This document shows positions 15,275 to 24,076 of a stretch of DNA of 64,000 nt, one piece after another. The notes beneath the pieces are model-generated. The model saw nothing but the letters and a program-made list of their open reading frames with translations. It was not told where the DNA came from and ran no database searches. The position numbers and the translations under genes were made by a program. Position 1 is the stretch's first letter, and each line of letters opens with the position of its first letter. The stretch covers positions 1-64,000 of the forward strand of contig SFKX01000010.1 in the NCBI GenBank assembly GCA_004553625.1, written 5' to 3'. The DNA comes from Clostridiales bacterium (GTDB taxonomy: Bacteria > Bacillota_A > Clostridia > Oscillospirales > Oscillospiraceae).

Positions 15275-16224
15275 GACTCGCCCTCCTTTCCCTGGCCGGT
15301 CAGCTCGATGAAGATATCCTCGAGGCTGGCCCTGGAGGCGCCCATGCGCAGGATGGGCAGGTCCTCGCGGCTGAATATGCGGAAACATTCGCGGCAGATC
15401 CCGTCGCCGTCCGGGACGTCTGTCTCAAGCGTAACGACGCAGCGGTCCTCGCCCCTGGGCTCGGTCTTGAGGCCCGTGACGTGCTCGAGCCCGCCGAGCA
15501 GGCGAGCGGCTTTGTCCGCCGGGGCCTCGACGGTGAGCTCCACGGTGGTGGAGCCGGCGAAGAGCTTTTCCAGGTTCTCAGGGGTGTCGCAGGCGACGAG
15601 CTTTCCCTTGGAGATTATGAGAACCGTCTGGCACACGGCCTGCACCTCCGAGAGGATGTGGCTGCTGAGTATGACGGTGTGCTCCCGGCCCAAGTCCTTT
15701 ATGAGGTCGCGTATCTCGATGATCTGGATGGGGTCCAGCCCCACCGTCGGCTCGTCGAGGATGACGACCTTCGGGTCGCCCAGCAGCGCCTGGGCTATGC
15801 CCACGCGCTGGCGGTAGCCCTTGGAGAGGTTCTTTATGAGCCGGTTGGCGACGTCTACCGTCTGCGTGACGGACATGACCCGCTCTATCTGCTCCTCGAG
15901 CCGCGTTCCGGAAAGGCCCTTGGCCCTGCCGACGAAGGTCAGGTACTCCCTGGGCGTCCTGTCCAGGTAGAGCGGCGGCTGCTCCGGCAGGTAGCCCAGG
16001 AGCTTTTTGGCCTCAGCGGAGTTTTCAAAGATGTCGTATCCGCCTATCCTGACCTCGCCGGAGCTGGCGGCGAGGCAGCCGGTCATGATGTTCATGGTTG
16101 TGGACTTCCCGGCTCCGTTCGGGCCGAGAAAGCCGTAGATCTGTCCGGCCTCTATCGTGAAGCTGAGGTCGGACACCGCGGTGTGCGCGCCGTAGCGCTT
16201 TGTCAAGTGGCTGACTTCGATCAA
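15271..16224 (-). CDS. ABC transporter ATP-binding protein (GldA-like)
   Basis: 317 residues: Walker A GPNGAGKST, signature LSKGYRQRVGIAQALL, Walker B VVILDEPTVGLDP and the H-loop ILSSHIL. The C-terminal ~80 residues form the extra domain common in ABC-2 exporters. The start is a TTG at 16224, 7 bases after AAAGGGGG; no ATG fits better. This ribosome binding site lies in the 3' arm of a 15-bp stem-loop (see 16231-16286). It is the first gene of the exporter module, 76 bases after the histidine kinase. Confidence 0.9.
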   Translation of the reverse strand: MIEVSHLTKRYGAHTAVSDLSFTIEAGQIYGFLGPNGAGKSTTMNIMTGCLAASSGEVRIGGYDIFENSAEAKKLLGYLPEQPPLYLDRTPREYLTFVGRAKGLSGTRLEEQIERVMSVTQTVDVANRLIKNLSKGYRQRVGIAQALLGDPKVVILDEPTVGLDPIQIIEIRDLIKDLGREHTVILSSHILSEVQAVCQTVLIISKGKLVACDTPENLEKLFAGSTTVELTVEAPADKAARLLGGLEHVTGLKTEPRGEDRCVVTLETDVPDGDGICRECFRIFSREDLPILRMGASRASLEDIFIELTGQGKEGES

Positions 16225-16230
16225 TGCGAT

Positions 16231-16286
16231 GCCCCCTTTCCAGGCCAATGTAGCACGGGGTGCTGAATCAAGCCTGAAAAGGGGGC
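16231..16286 (-). promoter_or_regulatory. Stem-loop that includes the exporter gene's ribosome binding site
   Basis: On the minus-strand RNA the arm 16286-16272 (GCCCCCTTTTCAGGC) pairs with 16245-16231 (GCCTGGAAAGGGGGC) over 15 bp with one G-U. The 26-nt loop contains a small AGCAC/GTGCT hairpin. The 3' arm holds the AAAGGGGG site used by the TTG at 16224. No T-tract follows, so translational control or mRNA processing between kinase and exporter is more likely than termination. Confidence 0.6.
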
Positions 16287-16300
16287 GCACAAATCGTAAA

Positions 16301-17500
16301 CTATTTTTGAACACTGAGCCGGAGGCAAAACCTGTTGCCGTTTTCAAAGGACTCGGCCCAGAGCTTCCCGCCATGTGCCTCCGCGATGCCGCGGGCGATG
16401 GCCAGGCCCAGACCGTAGCTGCCGCCGCTCCGTGCGGAGTCCGCGCGATAGAAGCGCTTAAAGATGTTGCGCAGCTGTTCCGGCGCGAGGGGGACCCCGG
16501 TGTTTTCCAGGGTCAGCAGACAGTGACGGCCCTGACGCCGCAGGCGAAGCAGCGCACCGCCGCGCTCGGCCGTGTATTTTTGGGCGTTGTCGAGCAGGAT
16601 GCCCAGGCACTGGGTAAGCCGTTCCGCGCTGCCTTTGACGTGGATGCCGGGCTCGATCTCGCACTCCAGCGAGAGCCCGCGCTCGTAAAAGAGCGGCTCG
16701 AAGGGCAGAACGGCCTCGGAGGCGAGCCGGCTGAGGTCCAGACGCTCGAAACCCTGGGCCGGCAGACCGGAATCCACCCGCGCGAGCTCCAGCAGGCCCT
16801 CCACAAGTCCCCGCATGCGCCGGGACATGGTCAGGATGTTCCCGGTCAGTCTTGACCGCAGCTGCGCGTCGCCTCCGGATTCGTCCAGCAGCTGCGCATT
16901 GCTGAGTACGACCGTGAGCGGGGTCTTGAGTTCGTGTGAGGCGTCCGCAACGAACTGGCGCTGCCGTTTCCAGGCAAGCTCCACGGGCCGGACGGCCCAG
17001 CGTGCCAGCAGCAGGCTCACCAGCAGAAAGACGGCAAAGCTCGCCGCGCCTATGATGAGACAGTTGCGCACCAGGTTTTCCATGACGCTCTTTTCGCTGG
17101 ACATGTCAGCAAAGACCAGGCGCTCCGCGCCCCGGGACCAGACCCGGCAGAAGCGCAGGCCGTAGTCCTCCAGGACGCCGGAGTTCCTGCCCGCGCTGAG
17201 CTCCGTGAGAGTTTGAAGCAATTCCTCATCCGTCAGGTCAAAGTAGCCGCCGGAGGCAGAGACGACGTTCCCGTCGCCGTCCAGCTCCAGCACGAAATAG
17301 GGCAGGCGCAGCCCGTCCGGGAGTTCGCCCGGCCCGCCGAGGCGCAGCGGGTCCTGCGCGACGGCCTGCATCATGCCCATGCTCTCGCGCTCCAGGTTGG
17401 CCCGTGTGAAGTAAAAGACCATGGCGAAGATGGCAAAGAGCATGAGTGTCACGATGGACATGTTGATGCAGACGAATTTGAACCTCAGCCGGCGTATCAA
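16301..17500 (-). CDS. Sensor histidine kinase
   Basis: 399 residues. Two transmembrane segments (about 10-32 and 147-168) enclose an extracytoplasmic sensor of ~115 residues. The H-box QFVADASHELKTPLTV carries the phospho-accepting His; the N-box LDNAQKYT and G-boxes (SGGSYGLGLAI) of the HATPase_c domain follow. No HAMP domain is obvious. It overlaps the response regulator gene by 4 bases and is followed by the exporter genes, so exporter control in response to an envelope signal is likely by context. Confidence 0.92.
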   Translation of the reverse strand: MIRRLRFKFVCINMSIVTLMLFAIFAMVFYFTRANLERESMGMMQAVAQDPLRLGGPGELPDGLRLPYFVLELDGDGNVVSASGGYFDLTDEELLQTLTELSAGRNSGVLEDYGLRFCRVWSRGAERLVFADMSSEKSVMENLVRNCLIIGAASFAVFLLVSLLLARWAVRPVELAWKRQRQFVADASHELKTPLTVVLSNAQLLDESGGDAQLRSRLTGNILTMSRRMRGLVEGLLELARVDSGLPAQGFERLDLSRLASEAVLPFEPLFYERGLSLECEIEPGIHVKGSAERLTQCLGILLDNAQKYTAERGGALLRLRRQGRHCLLTLENTGVPLAPEQLRNIFKRFYRADSARSGGSYGLGLAIARGIAEAHGGKLWAESFENGNRFCLRLSVQK

Positions 17501-18168
17501 GTGCTGTGCACCTCCAGGTGGTAGCCGAGCAGCCGTATGGACTCGATGCTGAGGTCCGAGCCGATGGCCCGGAGCTTTTTGCGCAGGAAGCCGACATAGA
17601 CCTCCACGTTGTTCTCGCCGGAGTTTGTCTCGTAGCCCCAGACGCGGGTGAGGATGGCCTCCTTTTTGATGCTGCGTCCCTGCATCTGCATGAGCAGGCG
17701 CATGACGTCGAATTCACGGGAGGAGAGGCGCACGCTGCCGACGGCGCTGAGCGTGTATCCGGTGAGGTCGAGGCAGGTGTTCCCGTAGCTGAGAACGTCC
17801 ACCTGCGCGCCCTGGCGCCGGAGCAGGGCGTTGATGCAGGCCAAAAGCTCCCGGTTGTCGAAGGGTTTGGTGAGGTAGTAGTCCGCGCCGGCGTTCAGGC
17901 CCTCTATCCGGTCCCGTACTCCGCCCTTGGCCGTCAGCATGAGGATGGGCGTTGCGACGCGCTTGGCCCGCACGCGCCTAGCCAGGCTGTAGCCGTCCAG
18001 CCCCGGCATCATGACGTCCAGGATGAGCAGGTCGTAAACGCCGGTCTCGGCGTATTCCGCGCCGTTTTCGCCGTCCGTCACGACCTCAACCTCAAAACCG
18101 CGCAGCTCCAGGAGCGTTCTCAGCCCCTCGGCCAGCAGCGCCTCGTCCTCGACTATAAGTATTTTCAT
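17497..18168 (-). CDS. OmpR/PhoB-family response regulator
   Basis: 223 residues. The receiver domain has the acidic pocket near the start (VEDE), the phospho-Asp in LLILDVMMPG (about residue 51), the switch Thr in MLTAKG and Lys in TKPFD. The C-terminal winged helix shows LSSREFDVMRLLM and VEVYVGFLRKKL. It is the first gene of the operon that continues through the kinase to the ABC exporter. Confidence 0.94.
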   Translation of the reverse strand: MKILIVEDEALLAEGLRTLLELRGFEVEVVTDGENGAEYAETGVYDLLILDVMMPGLDGYSLARRVRAKRVATPILMLTAKGGVRDRIEGLNAGADYYLTKPFDNRELLACINALLRRQGAQVDVLSYGNTCLDLTGYTLSAVGSVRLSSREFDVMRLLMQMQGRSIKKEAILTRVWGYETNSGENNVEVYVGFLRKKLRAIGSDLSIESIRLLGYHLEVHST

Positions 18169-18228
18169 TAAGCATCACCCGGCTACAGGATACAATGCCT
18201 AACTTAAATGAACCTGAAAAGCCCGCCC

Positions 18229-19143
18229 TCAGATGACGAATTGCTCCATATAGCGCTTAGAGAGACGGATGGATTTCAAAACGGAGGCCTCGTAGTCCTC
18301 AAAGGCCTTGTCCTCGACCTCGATGCAGGCGGCGCCGTCGTAGCCGATGTCCGTGAGCGCGGAGCAGTAGGCGCCCCAGTCCACGTCGCCCAGGCCGGGC
18401 AGCTTGGGGGACATGTAGTCCAGCGGGTAGGCCATGGTGCCGCACTGGCGGAGCTTTTCGGGGTAGAGCTTGATGTCCTTGAAGTGGACGTGGAAGATCT
18501 TGTCCCGGAACTCATATATCGGCGCGATGTAATCCACCATCTGCCAGACAAAGTGTGAGGGGTCGTAGTTGATGCCGAGCATGGGGCTCTTTATGATATC
18601 AAAGACCTGCCGCCAGATGACGGGGGTGGTCATGAGGTTCTGGCCGCCGGGCCACTGGTCTGGGCCGAAGAGCATGGGGCAGTTTTCGATCGCCACGCGC
18701 ACGCCCAGCTCCTCCGCGAGCTGCATGATGCCCGGCCAGACCGCCGCGACCTCCCGCAGGTTGCCCTCGATGTCCATGTCCTGGACCCGGCCGATGAAGG
18801 TGGTCACCATGTTGACTCCCAGCATTGCGGAGGCACGGATGACCTTCTTCAGATGCTCGACGTTCGCCGCGCGCTTGAGCGGGTCCCCGTCCAGGGTGTT
18901 GGGGTAGAAGGCGAGGGAGGAGATCTCCACCTTCCTCTGCGCGCAGTAGTCGAGAATGTAGTCGCGCCGGGCCTCGTCGAGCTCGTCCACGTCGATATGG
19001 CTGACGCCCGCGTAGCGCCGCTCCGCCTTGCCGCAGGGCCAGCAGGCGACCTCAACGCAGTCGAAACCCAGCTCCGATACGGTATCGACCATCTTCTCGA
19101 AGCCATAGTCGGCCAGTATAGCCGATACCAAACCAATTTTCAT
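18229..19143 (-). CDS. Sugar phosphate isomerase/epimerase (TIM barrel, AP endonuclease 2 superfamily)
   Basis: 304 residues. Metal ligands of the family are visible at the ends of strands: Glu in AIENC, Asp and His in NYDPSH, His in HVHFKD and Glu in CIEVED. The start ATG follows TAGGAGGTACACTCAA. It is transcribed away from the LacI-family regulator, and its promoter overlaps a palindromic operator at 19185-19200. It is not closely like the two other epimerases of this island, so it probably acts on a different intermediate. The substrate is unknown. Confidence 0.88.
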   Translation of the reverse strand: MKIGLVSAILADYGFEKMVDTVSELGFDCVEVACWPCGKAERRYAGVSHIDVDELDEARRDYILDYCAQRKVEISSLAFYPNTLDGDPLKRAANVEHLKKVIRASAMLGVNMVTTFIGRVQDMDIEGNLREVAAVWPGIMQLAEELGVRVAIENCPMLFGPDQWPGGQNLMTTPVIWRQVFDIIKSPMLGINYDPSHFVWQMVDYIAPIYEFRDKIFHVHFKDIKLYPEKLRQCGTMAYPLDYMSPKLPGLGDVDWGAYCSALTDIGYDGAACIEVEDKAFEDYEASVLKSIRLSKRYMEQFVI

Positions 19144-19182
19144 TTGAGTGTACCTCCTAATAAAAATGCTTCATATGGGCAT

Positions 19183-19212
19183 AGTGTAAACGTTTTTACA
19201 GGCCATAGTCAA
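19183..19212 (-). promoter_or_regulatory. Promoter with LacI-type operator for the isomerase gene
   Basis: On the minus strand, TTGACT (19212-19207) and TACACT (19188-19183) stand 18 bases apart. The palindrome TGTAAACGTTTTTACA at 19185-19200 overlaps the spacer and the -10 box. This layout fits repression by the LacI-family regulator encoded next door. Confidence 0.6.
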
Positions 19213-19382
19213 GCATTATTTCGCACTTTTTGAAAAAATCGCGGGTGGATAAGCCTGGGAGGACGAAGCGCTACGTCAAACTATACAATCAAAGCACAAT
19301 GAAACTGTGATTATTATTCAAAAAATCTACATGGGCAAAACTGAGCCTTGACTTGAGCACGGGAATTGTGCATTAATTTAGT

Positions 19383-19396
19383 TGAAAACCATTACA
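19383..19396. promoter_or_regulatory. Operator-like site before the lacI-type gene
   Basis: TGAAAACCATTACA matches the site at 20532-20545 at 12 of 14 positions and lies 23 bases before the regulator's ATG. Autoregulation is likely. Confidence 0.5.
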
Positions 19397-19418
19397 TTAT
19401 GACGATGGATTGAGCATT

Positions 19419-20444
19419 ATGCTGGAAGATACTAATGTAACAATTGAAGACGTAGCGCGTGAGGCGATGGTCTCGGTGGCGACGGTGTCGCGCGTGGTGA
19501 ACGAGAGCGGCAGGGTCAGTGAGGCGACGGCGCGGCGCGTCCGGCAGGCTATAGACAAGCTGGGCTATGTGCCTAACCCCTCTGCGCGCAACCTGCGCCG
19601 GGGAGAGAGCAAGGTCGTGCTCATCATGGTGCCGAACTTCACGAACCCCTATTATTCGCACATCCTCTCCGGCATCTGCGACGCGGCGCAGTTCCTGGGC
19701 TACAGTGCCTTCATAAGCAGCGACAAGGACGCCAACCAGGAGAAGATCTTCACCAGCATGATGGAGGGCCGCCGCGCGGACGGAACCATCTTCCTGACCT
19801 GCTGCTATGACGACGCCTGGCTGGGCAAATATGTGGACCGCTACCCGATAGTCCAGTGCGCGGAGGCGGTGGACAATGTTCCGCTGCCCTATGTGTCCAT
19901 AGACAACTACGGGGCGATGTGCGAGCTCGTGCGCCATGTGCGCCAGCTCGGCCACGAGAAGATAGCCTATGTGAACATAGAAAACCGCTTTCTCTCCACC
20001 CGTCAGAGAAAACAGGGCTATTGCGACTCCGTGTCGGGTGGGCCGTCCGGGCGGCCCGTGCGGAGCGAATACGTAGTAGGTACTGAGGACTACAGCTACG
20101 AGAGCGGGATCGCTGCGGCGGAGCGCCTCTTGAGCCTGCCGGACAGGCCCACGGCCATCCTCTGCGGCTCGGATATGCTGGCCCTGGGCGTGGTGTCCAA
20201 GGCGAGGGAGCTGGGACTCTCGGTCCCGGGCGAGCTCTCCGTAACGGGCTTCGACGACGTCGATTACGCCAAGATGTTCCACCCCTATATAACTACCGTC
20301 GCCCAGCCCTGCTACGAGCTCGGCTGGACATCGATGCAGAAGCTGAAGGACTGCATAGAAAAGGCGGAGAACGACAATGTCCACATCGTCATGCCCCACA
20401 AGCTCAAACTGAGGGAATCCACGGCAGGGCCGGAGAATACCTGA
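19419..20444 (+). CDS. LacI-family transcriptional regulator
   Basis: 341 residues. The N-terminal helix-turn-helix and hinge are clear: TIEDVAREAMVSVATVSRVVN, then LGYVPNPSARNLRRG. The rest is a periplasmic-binding-fold sugar-sensing domain (MVPNFTNPYYSHILSGI, GFDDVDYAKMFHPYITTV). ATG at 19419 is preferred, although an in-frame TTG at 19410 exists; neither has a strong Shine-Dalgarno site, so expression may be low. It sits between the divergent isomerase gene and the sugar operon, and three similar palindromes flank it. The inducer is unknown. Confidence 0.93.
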   Translation: MLEDTNVTIEDVAREAMVSVATVSRVVNESGRVSEATARRVRQAIDKLGYVPNPSARNLRRGESKVVLIMVPNFTNPYYSHILSGICDAAQFLGYSAFISSDKDANQEKIFTSMMEGRRADGTIFLTCCYDDAWLGKYVDRYPIVQCAEAVDNVPLPYVSIDNYGAMCELVRHVRQLGHEKIAYVNIENRFLSTRQRKQGYCDSVSGGPSGRPVRSEYVVGTEDYSYESGIAAAERLLSLPDRPTAILCGSDMLALGVVSKARELGLSVPGELSVTGFDDVDYAKMFHPYITTVAQPCYELGWTSMQKLKDCIEKAENDNVHIVMPHKLKLRESTAGPENT

Positions 20445-20531
20445 AATCTACATTCCGATTTACCCCATGCCCGCGCAAGCCAGGCAAACACGTAAGACCG
20501 CCAAGGCGAGTCTCGCGTGTTTCCCGTAATA

Positions 20532-20545
20532 TGTAAACGATTACA
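20532..20545. promoter_or_regulatory. LacI/CcpA-type operator before the sugar operon
   Basis: TGTAAACGATTACA is a palindrome 33 bases before the first gene of the operon. It fits the cre consensus of CcpA as well as the two sites near the lacI-type gene. Matching copies upstream of all three transcription units point to the local regulator; CcpA input cannot be excluded. Confidence 0.6.
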
Positions 20546-20578
20546 TTGTCAAAGCTAAGAGCGAAAGGAGAAGAAAAA

Positions 20579-21406
20579 GTGAGCATAAAGATCTCGTACA
20601 ACACACTGGTATACGTCAATGAGGACGTGGAGAAGAGCATCGAGCGTCTCGCGCGTTTCGGCTACGACGGCGTGGACCTTGTAGGCGAGCCGGAGCGCTA
20701 CGACGCCGCTCAGGTGCGCGCGCTGCTGGGCCGCTACAAGATCACCGCGAGCTCCATCTGCGCAGTATTCAGCGCCGAGCGGGACTTCGCCTCTTCAAAG
20801 CCGGAGGTGCGGAAAAATGCGGTGGACTATGTGAAGCGCTGCGTGGACTTCGCCAAGGAGATAGGCGCGCACTCGATAAGCGTACAGGCCTCCGCCTGCA
20901 TGAAAACGGCGAGCGAAGCGCCTGCGGAACAGGAGTGGAGCTGGGCGGTCGCCGGTCTGCGCGAGGCTGGCGAGTACGCGCTCTCCGCGGGCATCCGCCT
21001 GACGCTGGAGGCCTGGAACCGCTATGAGACCTATCTCATAAACCGTCTTTCCCAGGCTCTTGCGATGGTGAAGGAGATAGACCTGCCGAACGTCGGCGTC
21101 ATGGGCGACACCTACCATATGAATATAGAGGAGTCCGACATGGCCGCCGCGCTGCGCGAGGTGGGCGACAAGCTCTATTACCTCCACATCGCGGACAGCA
21201 ACCGCGCCGCGCCGGGCAGGGGCCATATAGACTTCAAGCCCATAGCGCAGGCCCTGCGCGACATCGGCTATGACGGATGGGTCTCCATGGAGCTGCTGCC
21301 TGCCGCGGCGGACCCCTTCGGCGGCGTGGTCTGCGAGGAGTTCTACGACCAGTACACTCAGGAGTCTATAGACTTCCTCCACAAGCTCTTTGCGGAAATT
21401 AAATGA
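20579..21406 (+). CDS. TIM-barrel sugar epimerase (D-tagatose 3-epimerase-like)
   Basis: 275 residues from a GTG at 20579, 8 bases after AAAGGAG; the upstream frame from 20546 lacks a site. The family metal ligands are Glu in TLEAWN, Asp and His in MGDTYHMN, His in LHIADSN and Glu in SMELLP. NRYETYLINRLSQAL and the GRGHIDF loop are characteristic of the D-tagatose/D-psicose 3-epimerase group. It is the first gene of the LacI-controlled operon. It is paralogous to the protein at 26088-26963. Ketose epimerisation is likely; the exact sugar is unknown. Confidence 0.88.
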   Translation: MSIKISYNTLVYVNEDVEKSIERLARFGYDGVDLVGEPERYDAAQVRALLGRYKITASSICAVFSAERDFASSKPEVRKNAVDYVKRCVDFAKEIGAHSISVQASACMKTASEAPAEQEWSWAVAGLREAGEYALSAGIRLTLEAWNRYETYLINRLSQALAMVKEIDLPNVGVMGDTYHMNIEESDMAAALREVGDKLYYLHIADSNRAAPGRGHIDFKPIAQALRDIGYDGWVSMELLPAAADPFGGVVCEEFYDQYTQESIDFLHKLFAEIK

Positions 21407-21469
21407 CCGGGCCAGGCGCGGTCTTTAATTAAAAATCAAACGAACAGCACAGAAAGGAAATGAAATGAA

Positions 21470-22495
21470 ATGATGAAAAAGCTAACAGCACTTCTCCTGG
21501 TGGCCATCATGGCTCTCGGCCTGCTTGCCGGCTGCGGCACAACGGAGAACACCGACCCCAGCACCGAGCCCAGCGACAGCACGACCACTACCGAGCCCAG
21601 CACTGAGCCGAGCGACGGCGGCGAGACCGAGAAGTACTACATCGCCGCTTCCCACGGCTACGGCGCCGTGCAGCACTGGCAGATAAAGACCATCGGCATG
21701 GAGGACGCCGCCGCCGAGCTGGGCGTCGAGTTCATCTACAAGTACGCCGACGGCGACCTGCAGCAGGAGGTCGCGGACATAGAGAACTTCGTCGAGATGG
21801 GCGTTGATTACATCATCGTCGGCCCCTGCAACTCCGAGGGCATTGTGCCGACCATCGAAGAGGCCCAGGGCAAGGGCGTGGCCATCGGCACCTGCGACAT
21901 CGGCATCGACGGCGCAGACGTCGCCAGCTTTGTCAGCTCCGACAACTACGGCATCGGCCAGCTTGCGGCCGAGTACATCGGCGAGCAGCTGGGCGGCAGC
22001 GGCCAGATCGCCATTCTCACCTGGCCCTCCGCCTCCGCCACCGCTGACCGCGCCCAGGGCTTCCTGGACAAGCTCGCCGAGTCCTATCCCGACATCGAGA
22101 TAGTGGCCGAGCAGGACTGCAACGCCGACCGCAGCACCGCCCTCAATGCCGCCGAGAGCATCATCGGCGCTCACCCCGAGGTCCAGTTCATCTGGGGAGC
22201 CAACGCCGAGATGGCCCTGGGCGCCTATGCCGCGACCCAGTCCACCAACAGGACCGACATCAAGGTCGTCGCCGTTGACACCGACGGAGAGGTCATGGAC
22301 GCCATAGCCGGCGGCACCAACCTGGTCGCCACCGTGTCCCAGGACCCCTACACCATGGGCTACAAGGCCGTTGAAAACGCCGTCAAGTACCTGAAGGGCG
22401 AGGCGGTCGAGGACGTCTACATCGAGTGCGAGATCGTCACCGCGGACAACTGCGCCGACATCATCGCCAGGGACGAGGCCTATCTGAACAAATAA
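21470..22495 (+). CDS. Sugar ABC transporter substrate-binding lipoprotein
   Basis: 341 residues. A signal peptide ends in the lipobox LLAGC (Cys22), followed by a Thr/Ser/Glu-rich linker to about residue 55. The rest is a type 1 periplasmic-binding domain of the ribose/galactose group (VDYIIVGPCNSEGI, SDNYGIGQLAAEYIG, VVAVDTDGEVMDAI). It delivers a sugar to the membrane components encoded next. ATG codons at 21470 and 21473 are equally possible after AGAAAGGAA. Confidence 0.93.
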   Translation: MMKKLTALLLVAIMALGLLAGCGTTENTDPSTEPSDSTTTTEPSTEPSDGGETEKYYIAASHGYGAVQHWQIKTIGMEDAAAELGVEFIYKYADGDLQQEVADIENFVEMGVDYIIVGPCNSEGIVPTIEEAQGKGVAIGTCDIGIDGADVASFVSSDNYGIGQLAAEYIGEQLGGSGQIAILTWPSASATADRAQGFLDKLAESYPDIEIVAEQDCNADRSTALNAAESIIGAHPEVQFIWGANAEMALGAYAATQSTNRTDIKVVAVDTDGEVMDAIAGGTNLVATVSQDPYTMGYKAVENAVKYLKGEAVEDVYIECEIVTADNCADIIARDEAYLNK

Positions 22496-22569
22496 AGCGC
22501 AAAAGCTCCCGGCCGCTGCAAGGCGGCCGGGACAGCCTGAAAAAAGGGCGCATGCACGGGAGATGGAGC

Positions 22570-24066
22570 ATGGAAAACACCATTTTGAAAATGACAAACA
22601 TTTCCAAGTCCTTTTCTGGGGTACAGGTACTGAGCGGCGTGGACTTTGAGCTGCGCGCGGGCGAGGTGCATGTGCTGATGGGCGAGAACGGAGCCGGAAA
22701 ATCGACGCTGATGAAGATCCTGACCGGCGTCTACCGCCCGAACGGAGGGGACATCTACCTGGCGGACGGGGCCGGGGAACTAAAAAAGACCGTTATCGAG
22801 GACCCGAAGGCCGCCCTGGAGCTGGGCATCAGCATGGTGTTCCAGGAGTTCAACCTGATGCCGAATATGAGCATATCCGAGAACATCTCCATCGGCTTCG
22901 AGCCGACGAAGCGCGGCGTCATCGACTGGGATACGATGAACAGGAAAGCGGAGGAGATGCTCAGGAAAGTGGGCCTGGACCTGCCCGTCAGTACGGAGGT
23001 CGGCAGGCTTACGACGGCGGAAAAGCAGGGCGTGGAGATCGCCAAGTGCCTCTCGCACGACGGACGGATAATCATTCTGGACGAGCCGACTTCCAGCCTT
23101 TCAGAGCGCGAGGTGCGGACCCTGTTCGAGCTTATCAAGGAACTGAAGAGCCAGGGCATCAGCATCGTGTATATCTCCCACCGCATGGAGGAGATATTCG
23201 AGATAGGCGACAGGATAACGGTGTTCCGGGACGGTCACAGCGTGGCGACGCTGCCAGTTGCCGAGGTCTGCGAGCGCGAGCTCATAAAGCTCATGATAGG
23301 CAGCGAGGTCGTGGACAAGGTGACGGAGCGCCGCTCCCGCGATAACCTGGTACCCGGTCTAGAAGCGCGGGGCATAAAGAGCCGGAAATACGACAAGCCG
23401 GTGGACTTCACGGCATATAAGGGAGAGATAGTGGGTATTTTCGGCCTGGTGGGCGCGGGACGGACGGAGCTTGCGCGCGTGCTCTTCGGCATAGACCCCA
23501 GCGACTGCGGCGAGATAATAAAGGACGGCCGGCCCATAAAGCTCCGCTCCCCGGCAGACGCAATTAAGAACCGGATAGGCATGATACCCGAGGACCGCAA
23601 GGAATACGGTCTCATCACGAGGCACGACGTGCAGAACAACCTCACGCTGGTCAAACTGCGGGAGCTGCCCTGGTTCCTCCGCACGACGAGGCGCGAGGAG
23701 GAGCTGACCGACGAGTATATCCAGAAGCTCTCCATCGCCACTAAGAGCCGCTACCAGCTGCTTGAGCGCCTTTCCGGCGGCAACCAGCAGAAGGTGGTCA
23801 TCGCCAAGTGGATATCCATGGAGCTGGACGTCATCATCCTGGACGAGCCTACACGCGGCGTGGACGTGAAGGCCAAGGCCGAGATCTACGAGCTGATGCG
23901 CTCCCTGGCGGAAAGCGGCAAGTGCATCATAATGATATCCTCCGACCTGCCGGAGATACTCCGCGTCAGCCACCGTGTCGTGGTCATGCACGACGGGGCC
24001 ATAACTCTGGACAGCCCCACCGCGGAGCTGGACCAGGAAAAAATTCTGTACGCTGCGCTGAACTGA
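22570..24066 (+). CDS. Sugar ABC transporter ATP-binding protein (RbsA/MglA type)
   Basis: 498 residues with two fused nucleotide-binding domains. Domain 1 has Walker A GENGAGKST and Walker B IIILDEPTSSL with a degenerate signature (LTTAEKQGVEIA). Domain 2 has a degenerate Walker A (GLVGAGRTEL), the signature LSGGNQQKV and Walker B VIILDEPTRGVD. This asymmetry is normal for the carbohydrate family. The start at 22570 follows GGGAGATGGAGC; the longer open frame overlaps the previous gene and is not used. Confidence 0.93.
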   Translation: MENTILKMTNISKSFSGVQVLSGVDFELRAGEVHVLMGENGAGKSTLMKILTGVYRPNGGDIYLADGAGELKKTVIEDPKAALELGISMVFQEFNLMPNMSISENISIGFEPTKRGVIDWDTMNRKAEEMLRKVGLDLPVSTEVGRLTTAEKQGVEIAKCLSHDGRIIILDEPTSSLSEREVRTLFELIKELKSQGISIVYISHRMEEIFEIGDRITVFRDGHSVATLPVAEVCERELIKLMIGSEVVDKVTERRSRDNLVPGLEARGIKSRKYDKPVDFTAYKGEIVGIFGLVGAGRTELARVLFGIDPSDCGEIIKDGRPIKLRSPADAIKNRIGMIPEDRKEYGLITRHDVQNNLTLVKLRELPWFLRTTRREEELTDEYIQKLSIATKSRYQLLERLSGGNQQKVVIAKWISMELDVIILDEPTRGVDVKAKAEIYELMRSLAESGKCIIMISSDLPEILRVSHRVVVMHDGAITLDSPTAELDQEKILYAALN

Positions 24067-24076
24067 GGTGTTGAGC

